From Medakamo hakoo (lineage: Eukaryota > Chlorophyta > Trebouxiophyceae > Coccomyxaceae), in NCBI GenBank assembly GCA_026636295.1, contig CP089453.1, positions 558,001-622,000 of the forward strand: a stretch of DNA of 64,000 nt, given 5' to 3'. Made by a program: the position numbers and the translations under genes. The first letter of the stretch is position 1. Every line of letters starts with the position of its first letter. Below are positions 39,407 through 48,588 of this stretch, piece by piece. The notes under the pieces are model-generated. The model ran no database searches. It was not told where the DNA came from and worked only from the letters and a program-made list of their open reading frames with translations.

Positions 39407-41667
39407 ATGGCCGGCACCTGGGACGAGCTGGTCATGGCCATCTGCCGGCCGCCACGGTGCGTGGGCTAGCGGCCAACTTTCGGGCGAGGGGTGCATGCGC
39501 GGCCCGCCTGTCGTACGCGCACTCTCTGTGCTTCACGCCCACCCACACAAAACCTCCAGGGACGCCTACACCCCTGCCGACCTGGTCGGCGGCGTGGCGG
39601 GGCGCTTCAGCGTGGGCGGCCGCTCCTACACCCGGGAAGACTTTGCGGTGGTGCGTTTTCGTTTGGCGCGCTCGTCGCCCACCCTGCGCCGCGCGCTCGT
39701 TCATAAAAAACACACACCGACCCCCTCCCTCCGCCGTCCATCCACCACCCACGAACAGCGCAACCCGCGCGGCCACCTGCTCCAGCTCTCCCTGTACGAG
39801 CCAGCCGGGCCGTCCTCGTCAAGCGCGTCCCCGAATCGGGCCTGGAACCCGTCGCCATCGCCGTCGCCCTCGCCCTCCAAGGAGGATGGAGGGAAGCCCG
39901 TCACGCCCGTCGTCGTCTACTGCCACTGCAACTCCGGCTCGCGCCGGGACGCGGAGGAGGTGCTGCACGTGTTGCTGCCGCGTGGGCTGGCCGTCCTGGC
40001 ATTTGACTTTGCGGTGAGTCGGCGGAGGAGTGGGGTTGGAGGCGAGGGCGGGCGCCCTGTCCCCGCCTGTGTCGTGTCGCGCGCCGCCGCCCCCCGAAGA
40101 CCCGAGCCTCCCCCCTCACCACACGACCGGCGCACCACACACACATACGCACCCACACGCACACACACACACACAGGGCTCCGGCGTCTCGGAAGGCGAG
40201 TACGTCACCCTGGGCGCCCACGAAGTCGACGACCTGGCCGCCGCCATCTCCGCCCTGCGCGCCCGCCGCGGCGGGCCCCGCCTCCCCGTCGCGCTCTGGG
40301 GGCGGTCCATGGGCGCGGCGACCGCGCTGCTCGCGTCCGCGGCCGACCCGCGCATCGCCGCCCTCGTCCTGGACTCGCCCTTCGCCAGCCTGCCGGACCT
40401 GCTGGCGGACTTGGCGGCGGCCCAGCGCCTGCCCCTGCCCCGGGCCCTGACCCGGGCCGCCCTCGCCCTCATGCGGCGCTCGGTCTCGAAGCGGGCCGGC
40501 TTTGACGTCTCGGCCGTCGTGCCGGCCGCGCGCGCGGCCACCTGCTTTGCGCCCGCGCTCTTTGGCCACGCCCCCGGCGACGAGTTCATTCCCATCGCGC
40601 ACACGCGGCGCCTGGTCTCTGCCTACGCGGGCGACGCCGCGTGCGTGGAGTTCGAGGGCGGCCACAACTCCGTCCGCCCGCCCGAGTGGTACGCGTCGGG
40701 CCTCGCCTTTCTCGCAGCCGTGCTGCTGGACGGGCGCGGGTGCGGCGGCGACGCGCCCGGGGGGTCGGCGCCCGCCACCGGGGCTGCCGTCGCGTCGTCC
40801 GCCCCTCCGCCGCCGCCGCGTCCGTTCGCTGCCCGCGGCGGCCGCCTGCCCGAAGCGTCGGCGGCCGACCTGGCTGCCTCGGCCGCGTTTTTCGAGGCGG
40901 CGTGCGAGGGCGGACGCGGCGGCGCGGGGCCGTCCGGGATTGGCCACGTCTACGGCGGGCCCGCCCTGGCGGCCGCGCACGCGGGGTCGGAAGCCGTGGC
41001 CGGCGGGCACGTCGGCGCCCTGCCGGCGTCCGAGACGTGCGAGTATGTGCCCAGCCGCCGGCGCGGGGGCGGGCCGCCGCCGGCGCACGACGCGCACGAC
41101 GCTGCGGGCGCCGCGGCCGCGGACCGCCTGGCGTCCGCCCTGCAAGGCGGCTTGGCCGTCAGCCGGCCGTGGCATCCCACGTACGCCACGCCCCCGCGCT
41201 CCGGCCGGGACGACGCCTGGCCGCCGGCGATTGGCGGCGGCGGCGGCGGCGGGCAGTGGCCGCCGTCGGCGTCGGCCTCGCCCTCGCCCGCGCGCGCGAC
41301 GGCGGGCGCGCGCACGCCCGCCTCCACCGCCACGGCCACGCCCTCGCCCGTCCGCTCCCACTTCAAAGTGCCGTCTCCTGTGCGCCAAGGAGGCGGCGCG
41401 GCGACGCCCGCGTCCGCCCAAAAGCAGCTGACGCCCCAACAGGAGGAGCTGGGCGCCTTCTTTGGCAAGACCCCCACGCCGCCGCGCCCGGGCGGGTCGG
41501 CCGGCCACCACCGGTCCCCGCGCGCCGTCGCCCCCGTGGACGGCGCCCCTGCGCTCGCCCGCCAGGCGTCCAGCGAGCGGGCGGCGCGGTACGCGGCTGC
41601 TGCCGCCGCGGAAGCGGCGCGCGCGGCGCGCCGTGCGCAGGAGGCGCACCGCCGGCCGTGGCAGTGA
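39407..41667 (+). CDS. alpha/beta hydrolase with a long disordered C-terminus
   Basis: Exons 39407-39456, 39560-39650, 39759-40013 and 40177-41667 give 628 residues. The first 330 residues form a serine hydrolase: REDFAVRNPRGHLLQLSLYEP, VVYCHCNSGSRRDAEEVL (oxyanion side), LAFDFAGSGVSEGEYVTLG, the nucleophile elbow ALWGRSMGAATALL, PGDEFIPIAHTRRLV with the acid and FEGGHNSVRP with the His. This is the layout of the plant and protist family related to ABHD17/FAM108 and bacterial Bem46 homologues. The remaining 300 residues are Pro/Ala/Arg-rich and probably disordered, ending RAAQEAHR-like before the stop. The substrate is unknown; acyl-protein thioesterase or lipase activity is possible. Exon borders are fixed by phase and by the R-NPRG and DFA-GSG junctions. 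Confidence 0.85.
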
Positions 41668-41758
41668 GATCACAGAGTGAGAGACCCGCGCGCCGCTGAG
41701 AGGGAGACAGAGAGAGGGAGAGAGGGAGGGAGACACAGAGAGAGCGGGAGAGAGGAGA

Positions 41759-41797
41759 GAGAGAGAGAGAGAGAGAAGTTCTCTCTCTCTCTCTCTC
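41759..41797. repeat. GA/CT perfect inverted repeat (19-bp arms)
   Basis: A (GA)n run ending AGAA is followed, after a single G at 41778, by its exact complement starting TTCT and running as (CT)n. Both arms are 19 nt. It lies between the convergent hydrolase and MBOAT genes, so the RNA of either could fold it into a hairpin near its 3' end. It is also homopurine/homopyrimidine DNA. Confidence 0.9.
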
Positions 41798-41880
41798 CGT
41801 CGGTGTGCCTTGTGTCAATGACAAAAAGAAAAAACGATGCACTGCAGAGACGCCTGGAGAGCCCGTCCCACCTGCCCTCC

Positions 41881-43172
41881 TCACCGCACCGCCGCGGCCA
41901 CCCGCTCCCCCACCGCCGCGAGGCCGTCGACCGCGCCGCGCAGCGTCACCACCAGCCGGTCCGCCAAGCCAGTGTCAACAGCAGGCCGCACAAAGCCGAC
42001 CGCGCCCGCCGCAATGCCCGCGCTGACGGTCAGCGGGGCGGCCACCCACACGGGGAGGGGGAGGGCAGGCCCGCCGCCCGCCACGCGGCGCCCGCCCGGC
42101 GTTCGGCCGCCAGGACCAGCGCCCAGCTGGAGAAAAACACGCCCCACCACCCCGTGAAGCGGGACACGCCGGGCGTGACGATGGCCAGGATGACCTCGTG
42201 CATCAGCCCGGACGCGGCGAACGCGGCGAGCAGGGCGAGCGTGCGGCGGCGCGCGGCGGCAGGACCGCGGCCACCGCCGCCGTTCCCTTTCACGCCCCCA
42301 CCGCCGCCCGCGTGCAGGCGCCCTTCCACGATCGGGTCGTAGACCAAGAACCGCAGCGAATGACCCGCAATCAGGTTCCAGCGCCGGCCCCACAGGTCGG
42401 CGAAGGACGTCGAGAGGAAGGGGTGGTCAAAGTGCGGTGACAGGTCCAGGCGCAGGCCGGGCACAGCCGTCGCCGCCGCGCCGATAGCGTCGTAGACCAG
42501 GCCCAGGAAGGTGTACAGGCCAAACAGGTAGCACCAGGGTCGGAGGTAGGACGGCAGGGCGCGGGCGGCGTCGCCGCCCGGCGCCGACGCCAGGCGGTCC
42601 CGCTCCAGGAGCGCGACGACGGTCGCCAGGGTCGCCAGCTTGCCGCCCGCCACGCGCAGGCGGGTGCGGACGCCGGTCGCGGCCGCTTCGCCGACCCGGT
42701 TGCGCGAGGAGACGCGGTGCATCGTCGACCCTCCTCGCCTGCCCGCCGACGCGGCGGGCCCGGAGCCGCGGGAGGCGGCGGGCGCGGCGCCGCCCGCTTC
42801 CGCCGCGCCGCCCGCATAGCGCGGCGAGACGGGCAGGCTCAATATGAACGCGAACTGGGGCCACGTCCACGCCCGGCCGGTGGCGGTCGGCGACAGCGGC
42901 CCCCGGCCCAGCAACAGGCCGACCACCTTGAAAATGCCCAGCCAGGCAAAGGCAAAGGCCGTGAGCGTGCGGGCGACGATCTCGGTGAACGGGTCGAAGA
43001 GCGCCCAGGCGGTCGCGTAAAAGAGCAGGACGGGCGCGGCCGCGGCCCAACGGAGCGCGGTGGGACGGTGCGGCGGCGCGACGAAGGTCCAGACCCAGCG
43101 TGCGGACACCAGGGCGGCCGCCCCGACGAGGGCGAGGCGGGTGGTGTAAGGGAGCTGCGGGGCGGGGGGCAT
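41881..43172 (-). CDS. wax-synthase-type MBOAT acyltransferase, apparent single-base frameshift near the 3' end
   Basis: A membrane-bound O-acyltransferase of the wax synthase subgroup, which esterifies acyl-CoA to alcohols at the ER. The main frame runs from 43172 to 42030 (380 residues). Several membrane segments are visible (LALVGAAALVSARWVWTFV, VLLFYATAWALFDPF, AFAFAWLGIFKVVGLLL). Family signatures are DLWGRRWNLIAGHSLRFLVY and the active-site His block AASGLMHEVILAIV. Soon after WALVLAAERRAGAAWRAAG, a strong coding pattern with a further hydrophobic segment (WVAAPLTVSAGIAAGAVG) switches to another frame and continues to a TGA at 41881. The switch falls in the C/G-rich stretch at about 42056-42082. 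It may be a sequencing error, a real frameshift or programmed; the shorter product is the alternative. Confidence 0.78.
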
Positions 43173-43549
43173 GGTTTCGAGCGGGGGTGCGTTTTTTTTT
43201 TCTTTCAGGACGCGCCACGGCCGCGGCCGTCGAATTCCACGCGCGTGCGCACGGGCGAGGGCTACACACACGGGTGCTCTGAGCGGCAGGCAGAAGTGGG
43301 GTTGAAGAGGGGGCGGGCTGCGCGGTGTGGAGGGGGCGAGCGCGAGCGCACACGCGCGCGCGCCTGTGCTGTTGAGGGTGTGCAACACGCGTGGGCTGCT
43401 AGCTCACTGCTCTCTTTTCCGCCCCGGTGGTGCGTCTCCCCGTCGAACCGTCGCCCCTCCCTCCTGCCACGCGCAGCGCACGCGCAGCTCGCAGCAGCAG
43501 AACGCAGCGCCCAACGTCTCTCTCCCCCTCCCACCTCCTCCTCCGCAGC
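43173..43549. promoter_or_regulatory. divergent intergenic region, MBOAT / filamin-RRM gene
   Basis: A 377-bp gap between opposed start codons. It holds a T-run at 43193-43201, a GCGCACACGCGCGCGCGCC patch near 43350 and a CT-rich, acceptor-like tract ending CTCCGCAG directly before the plus-strand ATG at 43550. That tract could mean an intron in the 5' leader. No named promoter motif is seen. Confidence 0.45.
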
Positions 43550-45382
43550 ATGAGCGCCGAAGACGGCGGCGGCGCGCCGCCGCCGCGCTCGCCAGCCGAC
43601 GACACCGACTCGGACGACGACTTGCCCGGCTTTGACCTTGCCCTCGCCGGCGTCACCCGCCCGCGCACGCCCGCCTCGGATGAGGACGACGACCTGCCCT
43701 CCTCGTCCAGCGAGGACGAGGGCGCGGCGGCGAGGAACGCGGCCGAACCGGGCCCTCTCGACCCGGAGCGGTGTTCGCTCCATGGCAAGGGCCTCGCCGG
43801 CGGCGCGGCCGGCGCCGTGCTCTCCTTTTTTGTGACGGCCAAAGACGCGGCGGGCGTGCGGCTGCGCACTGGCGGTGCGGGCCTGACCGCGAGCTTGGTG
43901 CCGGGCCTGGGCGCGCGCGGCGCCGGCGCGCCGCCCGGGCCCGTGCCCACGGTCGCGGTCGACGACGGCGGCGACGGCGTGTATGCCGTCGCGTTTTCGG
44001 CGCCCGCCCGGGGAGACTACGAGCTGGCGCTGACGCTCCCGGACGGGTCGCACGTCGCGGGCTCGCCCTTCCCCGTCTTCTTTTCCAGCCTTCCCAAAGG
44101 TGTGGGGGTGGAGGGCTTGCCGTGCGTGGACGACGTGCGGGCGGCCGCGGCGGCGGGCGTCGCGCGCGGGCGGCGCAAGAGTGGCGGGCGGGCCGGCGGT
44201 GAGGGCGCCGCGGACAAGGCCGCCGCCCCAGCCCGCCCGCGCTCCGTCCTGGGTGCCGTCGCCCTGGATGCTGGCGTGACTTGGCCGGCCGACGCCGACG
44301 ACTTGGCCCGCACCGTCCTCGTCGCCGGCCTGGCGCCCTCGCTCGACGACGCCCACGTCGCCCGCCTCTTTGGCTTTGCCGGCCGCGTGGAGGGCGTGGA
44401 GCGCCTGAGCTCCGCATCCGCGCCGCACGCCGGGCTGGCGTTCGTCCGGTACGCCCGCCCGTCCGACGCGCCGCGGGCCGCGACGCTGGACCGTGTCGTC
44501 GTCGCTGACCGGGCGATTCGGGTGGAGGTGGCGGCCACGGCCGCGGCCGGCGCGGACGCGGAAAAAGCCGCCCGCGCAGCCGCGGCGGCGGCTGCCACGG
44601 CTGCGCCCACCACCGCCGTGGTTGGCCCTGGTGAGGACACCGCCACTGCCGCGGTCAAGCGCAAAGCCGCGGCCGCCCAGGCGGCGGCGGCCGCGCTCGC
44701 GGCCCGGCTGGAAGCCGCGCGCGCGGCCGTGTTGTCGGGCGGCGGCAGCGCAGGCGGCGGCGGCGGCCGGGGCGCCACGCCGCCTCCTGCGCCTGCGGCG
44801 GCCGCTCCCACCGCCGCCCAGCCAGCCGCGGCGGCCAAAGCCCTGTCCAAGATCGAGGAGCTGCGCCGGCGCCTGGGCGGCGGCGGTGGCGGTGGAGCGG
44901 CCGGGCAACCGGCCGCTGCCGCAGCCCCACCCCCGCCACCGCCACCGCCGCTGCCGCCACCGCCTCCACCTCCACCAGCCGCCACCCGCCAGCGCCTGCA
45001 CCCGATGACAGGCCCGACCTCCAAGAAAGACGCGGACGCCCTGGCGGCGGCCATGGACGCGGCCCGGCGGGGCGGCGGCCGTGGGCGGGACCGGGACCGC
45101 AGCCGCTCGCGGTCTCCGCGCGACCGTCGCCGCGGCGAGGGCCGGGCCCACCACCACCACCACGACCGCCGCCGCCGCCGGTCACGCAGCCCGCGGGACC
45201 GGCGGGACCCGGACCGCGGCCGCCACCGGTCCCGGTCCCCGCGCCGCGGGGACCGCCGCGGCCGTTCAGGGTCGCCACGGCCGGCGGACGACGGCAGGCT
45301 GGACGAGCTGCGGCGCCGCGCGCGGGCGGAACTCGCGGCGCGCGCAGGCGGCAGTGGCGGCGGCGCCGGTGGTGGCGGGTGA
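43550..45382 (+). CDS. filamin-repeat / RRM / RS-tail protein, probable pre-mRNA splicing factor
   Basis: One frame of 610 residues to TGA. Residues 1-70 are acidic (DDTDSDDDLPGF, SSSSEDEG). Residues 75-180 form a filamin/ABP280-type Ig repeat: CSLHGKGLAGG, VDDGGDGVYAVAFSAPARGDYELALTLPDG and AGSPFPVFF. Residues 250-330 are an RRM with RNP2-like TVLVAGLAP and RNP1-like GLAFVRYARPSD. An Ala-rich coiled segment, Pro tracts and then an RS/RD tail with a His run follow (residues 510-577, SRSRSPRDRRR, RSRSPRDRRD). Filamin repeats normally occur in cytoskeletal proteins, so this order is unusual; the RS tail points to nuclear speckles. The TGA lies in GGGTGAAC, and acceptor-like tracts at 45431 and 45570 could add short 3' exons. 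Confidence 0.8.
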   Translation: MSAEDGGGAPPPRSPADDTDSDDDLPGFDLALAGVTRPRTPASDEDDDLPSSSSEDEGAAARNAAEPGPLDPERCSLHGKGLAGGAAGAVLSFFVTAKDAAGVRLRTGGAGLTASLVPGLGARGAGAPPGPVPTVAVDDGGDGVYAVAFSAPARGDYELALTLPDGSHVAGSPFPVFFSSLPKGVGVEGLPCVDDVRAAAAAGVARGRRKSGGRAGGEGAADKAAAPARPRSVLGAVALDAGVTWPADADDLARTVLVAGLAPSLDDAHVARLFGFAGRVEGVERLSSASAPHAGLAFVRYARPSDAPRAATLDRVVVADRAIRVEVAATAAAGADAEKAARAAAAAAATAAPTTAVVGPGEDTATAAVKRKAAAAQAAAAALAARLEAARAAVLSGGGSAGGGGGRGATPPPAPAAAAPTAAQPAAAAKALSKIEELRRRLGGGGGGGAAGQPAAAAAPPPPPPPPLPPPPPPPPAATRQRLHPMTGPTSKKDADALAAAMDAARRGGGRGRDRDRSRSRSPRDRRRGEGRAHHHHHDRRRRRSRSPRDRRDPDRGRHRSRSPRRGDRRGRSGSPRPADDGRLDELRRRARAELAARAGGSGGGAGGGG

Positions 45383-45791
45383 ACGCGCCTACTCAATGGC
45401 ACACACTCCTCCTCCTTCCCTCCTTCCACAGAGAAGCGGCAAAAGAGTCCCAGGCGCGCCCTTTGCCCTTGAGTCCTCTCTCCGGTAAAAAAAGAGGGCG
45501 GGCCATGGTGGGCGGGGGGGGCTCAGCACCTCTCACCCCTCCTCTCCCTTTCCATGTTTTTTTTCCGCAGCGAAAGAAAGAAATGCAGGAAAAGATGAGG
45601 AGAAAAAGCGGTGTGCGGTGCCTCGCATGGCCCCAGCACGTGCGTTAGAATGTAAGAAATGCGTGTGTAGAACTACAAAACGGGTGTTCTTTTTTTTTTG
45701 TTGCATTAAGGGTCGAGGTCGGAGAGCGCAGCGCGGTCGCACAAACACAATCTCGCTCCCTCTCCTCCGCGACCCCTTTCACCAGCCCACT
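45383..45791. other. region between filamin-RRM gene and coiled-coil gene
   Basis: 409 bp between two plus-strand genes. It contains two very good acceptor-like sites, CCTTCCCTCCTTCCACAG ending at 45431 and CATGTTTTTTTTCCGCAG ending at 45570, with a GTAAAA donor-like site at 45485. This suggests spliced 3' exons or a 3' leader of the upstream gene. The last 150 bp probably hold the promoter of the coiled-coil gene. Assignment is uncertain. Confidence 0.4.
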
Positions 45792-47375
45792 ATGATGCTG
45801 ACGCGTGGGCGCACCTTGCCGGCCCGGCCGCCTGCCGCGCCGCGCCCGCGTCGGACAGTGGTTCCCCACGCCGCTCGCGGCGGCGGCGGCGGCGCAGCCG
45901 CACCACCAGCGAAAACCGCGCCAAGTTCACGGCCCGCGCCCGACGCCCACGCCTCCCTAACCCAGGCGGTGGATGCAGCCAAAGCCCTGCTGGCCAAGGC
46001 ACAGGTGTGTTGATGGGTGGGGTGCGCAGACAGAGAACGGGGCGCGCATTGGGCCGAAACGAGCACGCGCGGGCCAAGTTTTTTTCTAGCCATCCACCCT
46101 ATCCTCCATCCTCACGACCCCCCACGACTCCTCCCCCGCACGATGCAGCCGTCCACGCCCGCCGACACCAAACGCCGCCTGGCCGACGCCTTAGCTGCCC
46201 TAGCCTCCCTGCAGACTGCAGCTGCAGAAGGCGCGGCCGCCCTCGAAGGCAAAACAGCGGCGCTCGCCGACGCCGGCGCACGCCTGAAAGCCGCCGACGC
46301 GGCCGCGGCCGCCGACCGTGCCGCGGTGGCGGCCTGGCAAAAGGAGGCCGCCACGGCGCGGGCGGTGGCGACACAGGCCCTGGCCAATGCAGACGAGGCG
46401 GCGGCCCTGGTGCGGGCCCAGGCCCGGCTGGACAGTTTGGTCGCGGAAAAGCAAGGCTCAGGAGGCGGGCCATCGAAGGAGGAGGTGGAAGCGGCGGTGG
46501 AGGCGGCCCGGGCTGAGGGTGCGACGGCCCTGGAAGCTGCGCGGGCTGAGGCGGCCACGGCCCTGGAGGCCGCCCGCGCCGACGCGGCCAAAGCCATGGC
46601 AACCGCTCGGGCCGAGGGCGCGGCCGCGGTGGAGGCGGCACGCGCGGACGCCGCCGCAGCGCGTAAAACCGCCGAGGCGGCGGTCGCCGACCTCAAAGCC
46701 GCGCGCACCCAGACGGCGGCCGTCAAAGCCGACGCGGACAAAGCCGCCGCGACGGCCGCCGCGTTGGTGGACAAGGCGATGGCGGAGGCGGCGGCCGCGG
46801 GCAAGCTGCTGGAGCGCGCGCACGCGGTCGTCGCCGCCGCGGCCGAAAAAGCCAAGCAGCCCGCACCGCCGTCGCCGGCCTTGACGAAAGACTTAGAGGC
46901 TGCCAAGGTGGCCGCGGCCAAAGCGGAACGCGCTGTGGTCGAGGCGCAGGCCAAAGCGAAAGCCGCGGACGAGCGCGCTGCTGCGGCGGAAGCGTCTGCG
47001 GCAAAAAGAGTCGCGGACGCCGAGGCCGCCGCCGAAGCCGCGCGCGCGACGGCCGTGGCGGCAGCCAATGCTGCAGATGCGGCGCGTAAAGAGGCAGCGG
47101 CTGCACGGCTGGCCGCCGCGGAGGAAGCGCGCAAGGCCGCGGCCACGGTCGCTGGTGCTTCGTCCTCCTCCAAAAAGGCAGAGGCCGCGCTCGCGGCCGC
47201 CCTGGCCCGCGCCGAAGCGGCCGAAGCCGAGGCTGCTGCGGCGAGGGAAGCGGCTGCCCGCCGGGCGGAGGCCCTTGATAAATCGAGGCGGTTTGTGGCT
47301 GCTTACCTGGCGAAGCTCGAGGGCGGTAGCGGCGGCGGGGGTGGGGAGGGCGCCGCCACGGCTGGAAAAGCGTGA
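45792..47375 (+). CDS. Ala-rich long coiled-coil protein, probably organelle-targeted
   Basis: Exons 45792-46004 and 46149-47375 give 479 residues. The leader (MMLTRGRTLPARPPAAPRPR, then VVPHAARGGGG) is basic, Arg/Pro/Ala-rich and free of acids for 50 residues, fitting a plastid or mitochondrial transit peptide. From residue 55 to 455 the protein is almost continuous heptad-like helix of Ala, Glu, Lys and Arg, with recurring AARAEAATALEAARADAAKA units that suggest internal duplication. A Cys is nearly absent after the leader. Such composition is seen in plastid or nucleoid filament proteins and in simple repeat expansions; no family is recognised. In GC-rich DNA poly-Ala helices arise easily, so conservation would be the decisive test. 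Confidence 0.65.
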
Positions 47376-47487
47376 GAGGAGGGAAGGGGGGGGGGGGCTT
47401 TCAAGACTGGACCGCACTGAAAAACAACCACACACAAATGACCTCTAACACTGGAAAGCCTGTGTGGGCGGGAACACGCCGCGCGCA

Positions 47488-48509
47488 TCACTTCGCCGCC
47501 GGCACCACCAGCTCCTCCGTCGCAAATTTTTTGACGCCGACGGGCGCGACCGCTGCCAGCGCGTCGGCCGCCGCGTCCGCGTCCGCGTACGCCGGCCCAT
47601 CCCCCGGCGCTCCTCCCGCCCGCAGCTCGTCGAAGCCGCCCGCCGCGATGCGGACTTCGCGGACGACGCGCGGAGGGGCGTCCCCCCCGCTCCTGGCATC
47701 CCAGGTCGCAAGCACGCGCGCTTCCGCCAGGCGCACCGCCACGCCGTCCACCCTCACGAAACACCGGGCCAGCGCAAACCAGGCGCCCGGCATGGCGCGC
47801 ACGCGCACGCCTGTGACAGACGTGCCGTGGTCGTCTAGTTCGGACTCCAACAGCGGCACGTCGGCGAAGAGGAGGATGGGGTCGCGCGCGGTGAGGACAC
47901 CCCTGTCCAGCGGCCTGGACGACGGCGCCCACGACGGCCCGCTCCTTCCGTCCCCGCTTCCACCCACCCGGCCCACGTCGCCCGCGTACGGGGCCGTGAA
48001 CGTCCAGTCGTAGGTGAGTGTCGGCGCGCGTGTTGCCGCGATGTCGGCTTCCCTGGACGCGCGCCACGCGGCCGCTTCCCTGACCTTGATCGGCGCCTCG
48101 CCCGCCCTCAGCCAGGCCGCGACGGCACCAGCGGCCGTCCATTCCAGGGTGACGCCGCTGGCTTCGTGCGTCGCGCGGAAGTAGGAGGCCGCAAACAGCT
48201 GCTCCGGCAGCGTGGGCGGCGGGCCCAGGGTCGGGTTGTGGGCCGCGAGGTCGGCGCGTAGAGTTTGCAGTTCGGCTTCGCCCGCGATGGGGCCGGCAAA
48301 CGCTTCCAGCCTCCACCCACCGATGCAGATGCCCCTTCCGGAGGGTAGCGGTGTGCCGCCGGCGGCCGTGACGGCTGTGCGAGGATGGGCGTGAGAAAAG
48401 CGTGCGAGAGTTGCATGCATTCGCTTCTTTTTTTGGTTCCGTTGCGGGGCGACTTACCGGCTTCGTCGATGGTGGGCAGGCCACGTGCAGAGACGGCAGC
48501 GTCCGCCAT
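47488..48509 (-). CDS. TIP41: TIP41-like regulator of PP2A-type phosphatases (TIPRL)
   Basis: Binds PP2A-family catalytic subunits and acts in TOR signalling and phosphatase assembly. Exons 48509-48458 and 48374-47488 give 312 residues. The core shows TYDWTFTAPYAGDVG, DPILLFADVPLLESELDDHG, VTGVRVRAMPGAWFALARCF and VRVDGVAVRLAEARV. These align with the family blocks WTFTTPYxGT, ILYYDEVPLYEDELHDNG, VKVRVMPSCWFLLLRFWLRVDGV and LxDTR. The N-terminal 120 residues hold a conserved GICIGGWRLEAF motif. The last 70 residues extend beyond the usual end. It lies 79 bp downstream of the secretory-type protein gene on the same strand. Confidence 0.92.
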
Positions 48510-48588
48510 GGCTGCAAGGGGGAGGGTGTGCTGTGCTTCGATGGGACGCCGACGAAAATAAAACAATCGCTGGTCTGGGGGGGGGGGA

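Noticed and set aside
41701-41800. Possible transposon terminal repeats around the GA/CT hairpin
   Set aside because: The arms are simple-sequence GA and CT with no internal gene and no flanking target-site duplication.
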